This document shows, in pieces, positions 1 through 6,509 of a stretch of 64,000 nt of DNA (positions are counted from its first letter, which is position 1; every line of letters begins with the position of its first letter). The position numbers were made by a program, and so were the translations under genes. The stretch is from assembly GCA_902776565.1 (NCBI GenBank), contig CACYQN010000006.1, forward strand, positions 1 through 64,000, in the 5' to 3' direction. The DNA is from an uncultured Bacteroidia bacterium. Lineage in GTDB: Bacteria; Bacteroidota; Bacteroidia; Bacteroidales; ML635J-15. Under the pieces are notes generated by a model. That model was not told the origin of the DNA. It saw only the letters and a list, made by a program, of their open reading frames with translations, and did not search any database.

Positions 1-30
1 CTCCCTTTTTTTGTTTGCTTTTGAATCTTT

Positions 31-72
31 GTTTAGTTTGTCATTTGCCTGCAGGCAAATGACAAACTAAAC
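31..72. repeat. 42-bp perfect palindrome beside the CRISPR array
   Basis: The two 21-bp halves are exact reverse complements, centred on CCTGCAGG. It lies 33 bp before the first CRISPR repeat. As RNA or single-stranded DNA it would form one long hairpin. No T-tract follows on either strand, so it is not a standard intrinsic terminator. It could end array transcripts, or be a leftover of whatever lies left of the window. Confidence 0.85.
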
Positions 73-1058
73 TTGCACTTCTAAGTTGAACTTAGGTAAC
101 CATTTGTTGTTTAAAGAGCGTCAAAGATACAAATTTTAAAGCAAATCACAACCCCAACAGCAAACTACCGAGATGTCTTGTTGTTGTTTAAAGAGCGTCA
201 AAGATACAAATTTTAAAGCAAATCACAACTATTATTGGAAATATACGCCATTTCGTTGCGTTGTTTAAAGAGCGTCAAAGATACAAATTTTAAAGCAAAT
301 CACAACTATAGTTAAAATAACTATTCACTTACCATCGTTGTTTAAAGAGCGTCAAAGATACAAATTTTAAAGCAAATCACAACTGCGAATGAAGAAGTTG
401 GAAAAACTGCTCAGTTGTTTAAAGAGCGTCAAAGATACAAATTTTAAAGCAAATCACAACGGGTTTGAGAGTCGTTAAAGAGAGGCTGTTGTTGTTTAAA
501 GAGCGTCAAAGATACAAATTTTAAAGCAAATCACAACAATGGGGGCATTGCGCCCCCCGTTATTGATGTTGTTTAAAGAGCGTCAAAGATACAAATTTTA
601 AAGCAAATCACAACAACCTTGTCATCGTACTTGGTCGGCACAAGTTGTTTAAAGAGCGTCAAAGATACAAATTTTAAAGCAAATCACAACCGACCCTTGA
701 AAACTGGTTGCAGACATATTGTTGTTTAAAGAGCGTCAAAGATACAAATTTTAAAGCAAATCACAACGTAACAGGCGCAAGTGCTTCGGGCAACGAAGTT
801 GTTTAAAGAGCGTCAAAGATACAAATTTTAAAGCAAATCACAACAAAAGCACATAATTGGTTGGAGCTTGGAAGTTGTTTAAAGAGCGTCAAAGATACAA
901 ATTTTAAAGCAAATCACAACCTTATTTTACAGCTTGCGATATGGATGCATGTTGTTTAAAGAGCGTCAAAGATACAAATTTTAAAGCAAATCACAACGTC
1001 GGCATCGGCAAAAAACATATCGGAAGGTTGTTTAAAGAGCGTCAAAGATACAAATTTT

Positions 1059-1138
1059 TGCAAGATGTTTGGCTTCACCTCAGCATAGCAAAAGTCCTAC
1101 GTTTGTTTTGCTCTGCATTCGGTTTGCTCAAACATTTT
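1059..1138. mobile_element. 80-bp hairpin insert splitting CRISPR repeat 13
   Basis: The repeat is normal up to its TTTT run, is then interrupted by about 80 bp, and resumes with TTTTAAAGCAAATCACAAC. The insert has nested inverted segments: outer ATGTTTG/CAAACAT, inner GCATAGCAAAA/TTTTGCTCTGC (one mismatch). It encodes nothing. The TTTT on both sides may be a target duplication. It looks like a small palindromic repeat or MITE-like unit. It separates the -33-like and -7-like boxes of the repeat's internal promoter. Confidence 0.75.
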
Positions 1139-1214
1139 AAAGCAAATCACAACAACAAAAGGACAATCACTGATTATCCAATCGTTGTTTTAGAATGTCA
1201 AAGATACAAATTTT

Positions 1215-1295
1215 TTGCAAGATGTTTGGCTTCACCTCAGCATAGCAAAAGTCCTACGTTTGTTTTGCTCTGCATTCGGTTCGCTCAAACATTTT
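1215..1295. mobile_element. Second copy of the hairpin insert, in CRISPR repeat 14
   Basis: Almost identical to the insert at 1059-1138 (one T/C substitution and one extra T) and placed at the same point of the repeat. Both split repeats are 127 bp long and are separated by an ordinary 30-bp spacer (1154-1183). The 5' part of this last repeat has also drifted (GTTGTTTTAGAATG in place of GTTGTTTAAAGAGCG). Confidence 0.75.
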
Positions 1296-1451
1296 AAAGC
1301 AAATCACAACCAAAAATGATAAACATTGAATCATTAACACTCGCGACAATCCATTCGTCATAGAACTGATACATATTCTACAACTATAAACCATTAATAA
1401 TCAATACACTACAAAACAAACACTAAATTTTTCAAAAAATTCTTGCTCAAA

Positions 1452-1511
1452 ACTTTAGATTTTTACCAGTATAAACTTTAGATTTTTCCTAGTGCAGACT
1501 TTAGATTTTTA
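1452..1511. repeat. Three-unit direct repeat, 23-bp period, no adjacent start codon
   Basis: The word ACTTTAGATTTTT occurs at 1452, 1475 and 1498, exactly 23 bp apart, with variable linkers. It lies between the CRISPR end and the 3' end of the radical SAM gene, so it is not a normal promoter position for either. Candidates are an orphan regulatory triad like those before the AAA_14 ATPases of this window, or the multi-repeat end of a lost insertion sequence (IS21-type ends carry repeated motifs). Bases 1311-1451 hold nothing I recognise. Confidence 0.7.
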
Positions 1512-1643
1512 CCTCACCTGCGAAATCAACGGCATAAAATATATCTCGTGGAAGGACTGGAACAAAGTGGAAGAGTGAAAATGAAATGTGTAGTAAACAG
1601 TTGGAACAAAACAACATTAAACATTGAACTCTTGACCTTTAAA

Positions 1644-1779
1644 CTCCTCAAACGGCGAAGCCACCCTTCGATACTTCGACAAGCTCAGCAACCGAAGCTC
1701 AGGGGGCGGAGAAACCATCAAACGGCGAAGCCATTCAAACCCTCAAACGGCGAAGCCACTCAAACGCCGCAGGTCATCA
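1644..1779. repeat. Interspersed short repeat words (AAACGGCGAAGCC and CTCAG families)
   Basis: AAACGGCGAAGCCA occurs three times, mixed with a CTTCGACAAGCTCAG word. Related words occur at 9431-9540, 55617-55640 and 61215-61330. The block overlaps the 3' end of the radical SAM gene and supplies its last codons and stop. Confidence 0.7.
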
Positions 1780-2818
1780 TCTTTCTCCAGTGGCACTCCA
1801 TAATCTCACAGCAATCAGCCGTATGCAAGTGCATTGCACCACCAAGGCAATTCTTGTACTCACGGCAATCGGCACAAATGCCACATTTCATCCAGTCCCT
1901 GTTGCGGAACTTATCAAACTTGTTGTCCCAAACATCAAGAAAATCATCGGTATAGATGTTTCCCTGCGCAAAACGCCTATCGATGTTGGGACAAGCGGAA
2001 ATCGAACCGTCGGCAAGCACAGAACCGATGTTTATGCCGGCACGACAGAAATAATGCCAGTCACGAACCTTGCGGTCGTACTTTCCAAGATAAGCCTCGC
2101 AACTGAACTTAGCATCAATCCTCCCCTCCTTGCGCGTGGCAACTATAAAGTCCATAAGTTGCTTCAGCTGAGTGCCGTCGAGCCTCAAGCCATCGTCGGT
2201 AGCCGCCCTGCCAATCGGCGCAATGGTGAAAAAACGCCACGCCTTTACCTTATGCTCAATCAGAATCTGCTTCATCTCGCCCAACTGACTTAAATTCATC
2301 GGACTTACGCAAGTTACAATGTCGTAAGTCGGCAAGTTTTTCTCGCTGGCAATCAAGTCGATGGCGTTCATTGCACGGTCAAAGCTACCAGCACGCTTGC
2401 GGAAAGCATCGTGTGTGTCGCGCAGACCGTCGAGACTTACCGTTATGCTGCACATTCCTGCCGACATAAGCCGGCGATGCACAGCCGAATCGTAGGCAAA
2501 ACCATTTGTGACAATGCTCCACGGGAATCCGTGTCGGCGCAACTCGCGTCCACATTCGGCAAGGTCGGGACGGACAAGAGGTTCTCCGCCGGTAATGACA
2601 ACAAACACAGAATTTCGCGAATAGCGTTTCTCCAAAGGCAAAATCGCCTTCAGAAAATCCTCGAACGGCATATCCTTCAATGCCGACGAAGCAGTACAAT
2701 CCGAACCGCAGTGACGGCAATTCAGGTTGCAGCGCTGAGTACATTCCCAGAAAAGGTAGTTGAGTTCGTGAAGCTGGGTTTCCTTCCTGCGGAAATAGTT
2801 ATGAAATGCCTGAAGCAT
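1760..2818 (-). CDS. Radical SAM/SPASM enzyme of the rSAM/lipoprotein system
   Basis: A 352-residue radical SAM enzyme. The N-terminus carries the cluster motif C30-x3-C34-x2-C37 (CNLNCRHC), followed by a GGEP motif near residue 77. The C-terminal third is a SPASM-type region with many cysteines (CRAG, ACPN, CGICADC, CLGG, CHW) that would hold auxiliary Fe-S clusters. Such enzymes modify peptides or proteins. The gene starts 3 bp after a small lipoprotein with a C-Y-G-x-P motif, which matches a family pair annotated as a radical SAM enzyme and its associated putative lipoprotein (from memory TIGR04133/TIGR04134); the chemistry is not known to me. The last residues (TCGV) are encoded by an interspersed repeat, so the natural C-terminus may have been altered. 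Confidence 0.88.
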   Translation of the reverse strand: MLQAFHNYFRRKETQLHELNYLFWECTQRCNLNCRHCGSDCTASSALKDMPFEDFLKAILPLEKRYSRNSVFVVITGGEPLVRPDLAECGRELRRHGFPWSIVTNGFAYDSAVHRRLMSAGMCSITVSLDGLRDTHDAFRKRAGSFDRAMNAIDLIASEKNLPTYDIVTCVSPMNLSQLGEMKQILIEHKVKAWRFFTIAPIGRAATDDGLRLDGTQLKQLMDFIVATRKEGRIDAKFSCEAYLGKYDRKVRDWHYFCRAGINIGSVLADGSISACPNIDRRFAQGNIYTDDFLDVWDNKFDKFRNRDWMKCGICADCREYKNCLGGAMHLHTADCCEIMECHWRKMMTCGV

Positions 2819-2821
2819 AGG

Positions 2822-3208
2822 CTACTTTGCAGCAAGCGAGATGTTAATGTCGGAAAAATCGGAAACAATTAGCGTGTCGAGCGGTGCGTAACGGTCCAAG
2901 GAATCCGAAAAATTAAGGTTGTAGCCATCTTCGCTATCACTATAGACCATAAATGACAAGCTGAACTGCCCGTTTTCGTCGGAAACTGCAACTTCATCGG
3001 ATATGTCGGCAGAGACAAAAATCCCCGACAGAGGCTGAGCCGAAGCACTGTCGGTAACCACGCCCGACATCTTCACCTCATAACTGAAGCTCTCTTCGTT
3101 GCGATAGTTTGGTGTGCCGTAGCAAGCCTGCATAATGAACATCACCGAAGTAAAAGCCGAAGCCTGCAACAGGCCGCGCAACCATTTGTATGCTTTTTGA
3201 CTTTTCAT
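2822..3208 (-). CDS. Putative lipoprotein paired with the radical SAM enzyme (CYGTP motif)
   Basis: A 128-residue protein starting at MKSQKAYKW, chosen over an upstream in-frame start because AAAGGATAAAC sits before it and the signal sequence begins there. A hydrophobic segment ends at Cys29, followed at once by YGTP. The lipobox (MQAC) is weak, but C-Y-G-x-P after the signal is the hallmark of the radical SAM-associated lipoprotein family. Residues ~45-90 look like a carboxypeptidase-regulatory-like beta domain (GVVTDSASAQPLSGIFV, then SDENGQFSLSF). It is the first gene of a two-gene operon, so it is the likely substrate or partner of the enzyme. A promoter lies at 3233-3263. Confidence 0.82.
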   Translation of the reverse strand: MKSQKAYKWLRGLLQASAFTSVMFIMQACYGTPNYRNEESFSYEVKMSGVVTDSASAQPLSGIFVSADISDEVAVSDENGQFSLSFMVYSDSEDGYNLNFSDSLDRYAPLDTLIVSDFSDINISLAAK

Positions 3209-3232
3209 GTTTATCCTTTTTTTATGGCTTGA

Positions 3233-3263
3233 CAAAAATACTGACATTCTTTAAATATCACAA
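3233..3263 (-). promoter_or_regulatory. Promoter of the lipoprotein/radical SAM operon
   Basis: On the minus strand TTG-N20-TATTTTTG lies just upstream of the lipoprotein start. The -33 region reads CTTGTGATATTT, sharing TTGTGAT with the CRISPR repeat and the ATPase iterons at 4667-4752. Confidence 0.6.
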
Positions 3264-3292
3264 GTTTTTTTAGTTAGCGAAATTGTCACCAA

Positions 3293-4633
3293 CTAATGGC
3301 TCAGGAATTTATCTAAAACCCTTTCAAGCAGATGTACATAGTAGAATGGTAAACTTAATAGACGAAACTTTTTTCCGCCATTAGTAACAACCTCGTCAAT
3401 TTGCAATGAATTGTTCCACACGCGTACGGCAAAATCGTGGTCGGTGCTTTCCATAAATATCTGCAACGATTTCAAATGCGAATTATGCCCAGCCTTTACT
3501 TCTATTGGGATAACGCGACCTTCATAGACATAAACGAAATCAAGTTCAGAAGTTGCACTTTTAGTATTGCGCACCCAAAAGTCACGGTGAGCTTCGGCAT
3601 TCATACTTCCCGAAAGCAGTTCCTGAGCAACCATCTGTTCCGCCAATTTTCCTCGCCATGTATCCATTATGTTTCGCGACGCCATGACCTCCTGCTGAAT
3701 TTTTGAAGCATAATTGATTAAGCCCGCATCGTGGAAGAATATCTTTGGCTTTCGTGCGTGCTCCTGAAGAACGGGCAAAATACCGCTTGTAACCGGATAT
3801 ACGAGTTCAAGAATGTATGTCCGTTCCAAAGCACGCAATGCCTCACCCACCTCACGCGACTTATAACCCGATTCGGCAAAATTGCCAAGAGTTATCTGTT
3901 CGGCAGAATGCGTCCACCCGTTTTTGAGAATAAGCCTAATAACATTCTTCATTGTTTCGTTTCGTGCATACCTTTCTACATCTTCGCTGTAACTGCGCAA
4001 CAAATTGGCATACACTTTCGAAACCGCAACAATATCCCTATTCTCGGCATATATCGCCACGGCTTCGGGCATACCGCCAACAAGCGCAAACTTTGAAAAC
4101 ATATCCATTACCATAGGATGCATTGCTTCGCTAACAGAAAGATTTTCAACATTTTGCTTCAGCATAGTCTGATTCATTGCTCCGAGAAAATCACTAAACG
4201 AACATGGACTAAGGTGCATATACTGAACCCGCCCAACAGGAAACGACACATGCTGGTCGAACAAAGTGACAAGCAGGGAACCTGCCGCAATCACATACAA
4301 CCATGGATAATCTTCGTAAAAATAACGCAGCAAAGCAACAGCCTGCGGAGAATTCTGTATTTCATCGATGAAAAGTAAAGTCCTCTTATTGCTATCTATC
4401 GACTTGTTTGCCTTTACAAATATAAGCTGGACAACATCATCAATGTCGTATGCAAACAAATCTCGGTGTTCTCGCCTCTCAAGGTTCAAGGATATGAAAA
4501 CATCAAACTCCTTTCCGAACTCCTTTACCAAAGTTGACTTTCCAACCTGACGGGCACCACGAAGCACCAAAGGTTTGCGAGTTGGAGACTCCGCCCAATG
4601 CCTCAAATCTGACATTACTAATCTACCGAACAT
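3293..4633 (-). CDS. AAA_14/DUF4143 ATPase (COG1373-like)
   Basis: A 446-residue P-loop ATPase. Walker A is GARQVGKST (residues 26-34), Walker B is LLFIDEIQ, and a sensor segment reads IAAGSLL. The second half is the DUF4143 part, ending in a PD-(D/E)XK-like signature: ELDFV followed by IEVKAG. Proteins of this kind are common and multi-copy in Bacteroidales; their biological role is unsettled. A paralogue lies at 53979-55337. Directly upstream is a promoter overlapped by three copies of a 20-bp motif at a 33-bp period, which suggests autoregulation or a specific DNA target. Met1 is kept because the promoter's predicted start lies only ~15 bp before it; Met7 is an alternative. Confidence 0.87.
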   Translation of the reverse strand: MFGRLVMSDLRHWAESPTRKPLVLRGARQVGKSTLVKEFGKEFDVFISLNLERREHRDLFAYDIDDVVQLIFVKANKSIDSNKRTLLFIDEIQNSPQAVALLRYFYEDYPWLYVIAAGSLLVTLFDQHVSFPVGRVQYMHLSPCSFSDFLGAMNQTMLKQNVENLSVSEAMHPMVMDMFSKFALVGGMPEAVAIYAENRDIVAVSKVYANLLRSYSEDVERYARNETMKNVIRLILKNGWTHSAEQITLGNFAESGYKSREVGEALRALERTYILELVYPVTSGILPVLQEHARKPKIFFHDAGLINYASKIQQEVMASRNIMDTWRGKLAEQMVAQELLSGSMNAEAHRDFWVRNTKSATSELDFVYVYEGRVIPIEVKAGHNSHLKSLQIFMESTDHDFAVRVWNNSLQIDEVVTNGGKKFRLLSLPFYYVHLLERVLDKFLSH

Positions 4634-4653
4634 AACTCATTGTATTTTCGGCA

Positions 4654-4683
4654 CAAAGATACAACATTTGTCTCAAATCACAA
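4654..4683 (-). promoter_or_regulatory. Promoter of the first AAA_14 ATPase
   Basis: On the minus strand TTG-N19-TATCTTTG, the same spacing and -7 box as inside each CRISPR repeat. The -33 box is part of the first of three iterons (4667-4686). Confidence 0.65.
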
Positions 4684-4752
4684 GTATATTTTCAAAATTT
4701 TTGTTTCAAATCACAAGTATATTTTTCGTTTTTTTGTTTCAAATCACAAGTA
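4667..4752 (-). repeat. Three 20-bp iterons, exact 33-bp period, upstream of the ATPase
   Basis: TTTGTYTCAAATCACAAGTA occurs at 4667, 4700 and 4733, with AT-rich 13-bp linkers. The three copies differ at one position. On the gene strand the core reads TACTTGTGATTTGA(A/G)ACAAA. The gene-proximal copy overlaps the -33 box. The 33-bp spacing is about three helical turns, so a protein would meet all copies on nearly the same face. Confidence 0.9.
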
Positions 4753-4910
4753 AGAAAACTTTTCTCTCAACAAATATACCGACAATCAATGCTACCGAAA
4801 CGATTGAAAAACAAACAACGCCTTGCATTATTCTTAACCATAATTATGAAACAAATTTAATGAGAATTGGAAATATTTGCGGACTCCGTTTTCGTCAATT
4901 ATATCCACAA

Positions 4911-4940
4911 AAAAACTGCCCGGAAATTCCGAGCAGTTTC
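4911..4940 (-). terminator. Minus-strand intrinsic terminator in divergent intergenic DNA
   Basis: On the minus strand AAACTGCTCGGAA loops to TTCCGGGCAGTTT, followed by a run of T. It lies between two divergent genes and serves neither, so it implies an unannotated leftward transcript from the 4940-5199 interval, or a remnant of a lost gene. Confidence 0.65.
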
Positions 4941-4990
4941 TCATATAAAGCACTAATAACCTTTATGTTACCACTTTGATTTTTGAATTT

Positions 4991-5048
4991 TCAGTCATTT
5001 GTGGAAATTTTTTTCAGTCATTTGTAGATTTTCATAATAACCATTTGG
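4991..5048. repeat. Three-unit direct repeat, 23-bp period, upstream of kamA
   Basis: TCAGTCATTTGT occurs at 4991 and 5014; a degenerate third unit at 5037 keeps CATTTG. The CATTTG cores are at 4996, 5019 and 5042, exactly 23 bp apart. It lies about 90 bp upstream of the kamA -33 box and resembles in design the triads before the ATPases. Confidence 0.65.
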
Positions 5049-5107
5049 TTTTTAATCATATAAGAAATTTCAATTAGTAGATAGCAACAACAAAAGCTAA
5101 CAACGCC

Positions 5108-5138
5108 TTGCATTATTCGCCAAAAAGATTTACCTTTG
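5108..5138 (+). promoter_or_regulatory. kamA promoter
   Basis: TTG-N20-TACCTTTG, about 60 bp upstream of the kamA start. The upstream edge lies in the repeated 20-mer that also occurs at 4814. Confidence 0.6.
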
Positions 5139-5199
5139 CAGTCGCCAAAAGAAATGGCATTATTGTAAATTGTTTTTCAAAAATTAGATTGTAAAATAT

Positions 5200-6444
5200 A
5201 TGGCAAGCAGAAGAAAAGAAATGTTTCCGAATGTTACCGATGCAGAATGGAACGACTGGAAATGGCAAGTAAGAAACAGAATCGAGACTCTCGAACAACT
5301 GAAAAAATATGTGAAGCTGACTCCCGAAGAGGAAGAAGGCGTTGCAAAGTCGCTGAAGACTCTCCGTATGGCTATCACTCCATACTACCTGAGCCTCATT
5401 AACCCAGATGACCCGAACGACCCTGTCCGCAAGCAGGCTATACCTACCGCCGCAGAACTTCACCAGTCGGCAGCCGATTTGCTCGACCCGCTTCACGAGG
5501 ACGAGGATTCGCCAGTTCCTGGACTTACCCACCGTTACCCCGACAGAGTTCTGTTCCTCATCACCGACATGTGCTCGATGTACTGCCGCCACTGCACACG
5601 CCGCAGATTCGCCGGTCAGCACGACTGCCAGTCGCCATCGGAACGCATACAGGCAGCTATCGACTATGTAGCACGCACTCCGCAGGTTCGCGATGTCCTC
5701 CTTTCGGGTGGCGACGCTCTTATGGTCGATGATGCAATGCTCGAATCTATCATTCAGAGACTAAGAGCAATACCTCATGTAGAAATCATCCGTATCGGTT
5801 CGAGAACTCCAGTTGTATGCCCGCAGCGTATAACCGACAGCCTCTGCGAAATGCTCAAGAAGTACCACCCGATATGGTTAAATACCCACTTCAACCACCC
5901 GAACGAAGTTACCGAAGAATCGGCAGCAGCTTGCGCTCGTCTTGCTAATGCAGGTGTTCCTTTAGGCAACCAGTCGGTATTGCTCCGCGGCATCAACGAC
6001 AATGTTGATATCATGAAGAAGTTGGTTCACAAGCTCGTAATGATGAGAGTTCGTCCGTATTACATCTACCAGTGCGACCTCTCTATGGGTCTCGAACATT
6101 TCCGCACCCCAGTTTCAAAGGGTATCGAAATAATTGAAGGCCTTCGCGGACACACATCGGGCTACGCAGTTCCTACATTTGTAGTTGACGCTCCCGGTGG
6201 TGGCGGAAAGATTCCTGTAATGCCTAACTACTTGATTTCGGAAAGCCCGACAAAGGTTATCCTCCGCAACTACGAAGGCGTTATCACAACCTACTCGCAG
6301 CCAACCGATTATGTTGACAACCAGACTCCTGCAAGCGAAGAGTCGAAGATTAAGCCCGAAGGCGTTCTCCGTCTGATGAAGGGCGAACAGATGGCTCTCG
6401 AACCAAGCAACCTCGCTCGTAAGGAACGTCACGTAAAGAAATAA
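5200..6444 (+). CDS. kamA: L-lysine 2,3-aminomutase
   Basis: A 414-residue radical SAM and PLP enzyme that converts L-lysine to L-beta-lysine, the first step of the lysine fermentation route to acetate and butyrate. The cluster motif is C125-x3-C129-x2-C132 (CSMYCRHC followed by TRRRF). The PLP lysine is K337 in PGGGGKIP, the number used for the clostridial enzyme. Length and order of motifs match the family fully. The next gene is a KamB-like P-loop protein, supporting catabolic lysine use rather than the EF-P modifying EpmB role. A hairpin terminator at 6461-6498 separates the two genes. Codon use is C/G-rich at third positions, suggesting high expression. Confidence 0.96.
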   Translation: MASRRKEMFPNVTDAEWNDWKWQVRNRIETLEQLKKYVKLTPEEEEGVAKSLKTLRMAITPYYLSLINPDDPNDPVRKQAIPTAAELHQSAADLLDPLHEDEDSPVPGLTHRYPDRVLFLITDMCSMYCRHCTRRRFAGQHDCQSPSERIQAAIDYVARTPQVRDVLLSGGDALMVDDAMLESIIQRLRAIPHVEIIRIGSRTPVVCPQRITDSLCEMLKKYHPIWLNTHFNHPNEVTEESAAACARLANAGVPLGNQSVLLRGINDNVDIMKKLVHKLVMMRVRPYYIYQCDLSMGLEHFRTPVSKGIEIIEGLRGHTSGYAVPTFVVDAPGGGGKIPVMPNYLISESPTKVILRNYEGVITTYSQPTDYVDNQTPASEESKIKPEGVLRLMKGEQMALEPSNLARKERHVKK

Positions 6445-6460
6445 AACAGAAATATGCTGA

Positions 6461-6498
6461 TTGAATAAAGGCGTGTTAATCACGCCTTTATTTATTCA
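6461..6498 (+). terminator. kamA terminator
   Basis: TTGAATAAAGGCGTG and CACGCCTTTATTTATTCAA form a long hairpin with loop TTAAT just after the kamA stop. Confidence 0.75.
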
Positions 6499-6509
6499 AA
6501 CCTAAGCAG

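Larger units (their letters stand above)
106..1310 (-). CRISPR. CRISPR array, type II-C-like 47-bp repeat, 14 repeats and 13 spacers
   Basis: Twelve identical 47-bp repeats start at 106, 183, 260, 337, 414, 491, 568, 644, 721, 798, 874 and 951, followed by two split repeats (1027-1153 and 1184-1310). Spacers are 29-30 bp. Read on the minus strand the repeat begins GTTGTGATTTGCTTT and ends AAACAAC, the form known from Bacteroidota type II-C (Cas9) loci. On that strand each repeat holds TTG-N19-TATCTTTG, a near-consensus Bacteroidota promoter, so crRNAs are probably started inside repeats and transcribed leftward, as known for Neisseria II-C. The repeats at the right end are degenerate, which suggests the old end is there. 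No cas gene or certain tracrRNA is visible; cas genes, if present, lie left of base 1. Confidence 0.97.
4814..5118. repeat. Exact 20-bp direct repeat in the ATPase-kamA intergenic region
   Basis: AACAACGCCTTGCATTATTC occurs at 4814-4833 and 5099-5118. The second copy carries the -33 box of the kamA promoter. The enclosed ~265 bp hold a minus-strand terminator and a 23-bp-period triad, and no gene. A short segmental duplication or insertion scar would explain it. Confidence 0.75.

Noticed and set aside
941..1297. 118-codon plus-strand reading frame
   Set aside because: It is made of CRISPR repeats, spacers and the hairpin inserts, so it is not a gene.
1027..1310. Split repeats as the tracrRNA anti-repeat
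   Set aside because: They lie in the same orientation and register as the array with a proper spacer between them; no terminator follows. Decayed repeats explain them better.
1548..1955. 135-codon plus-strand frame
   Set aside because: It runs through interspersed repeat words and antisense to the radical SAM gene.
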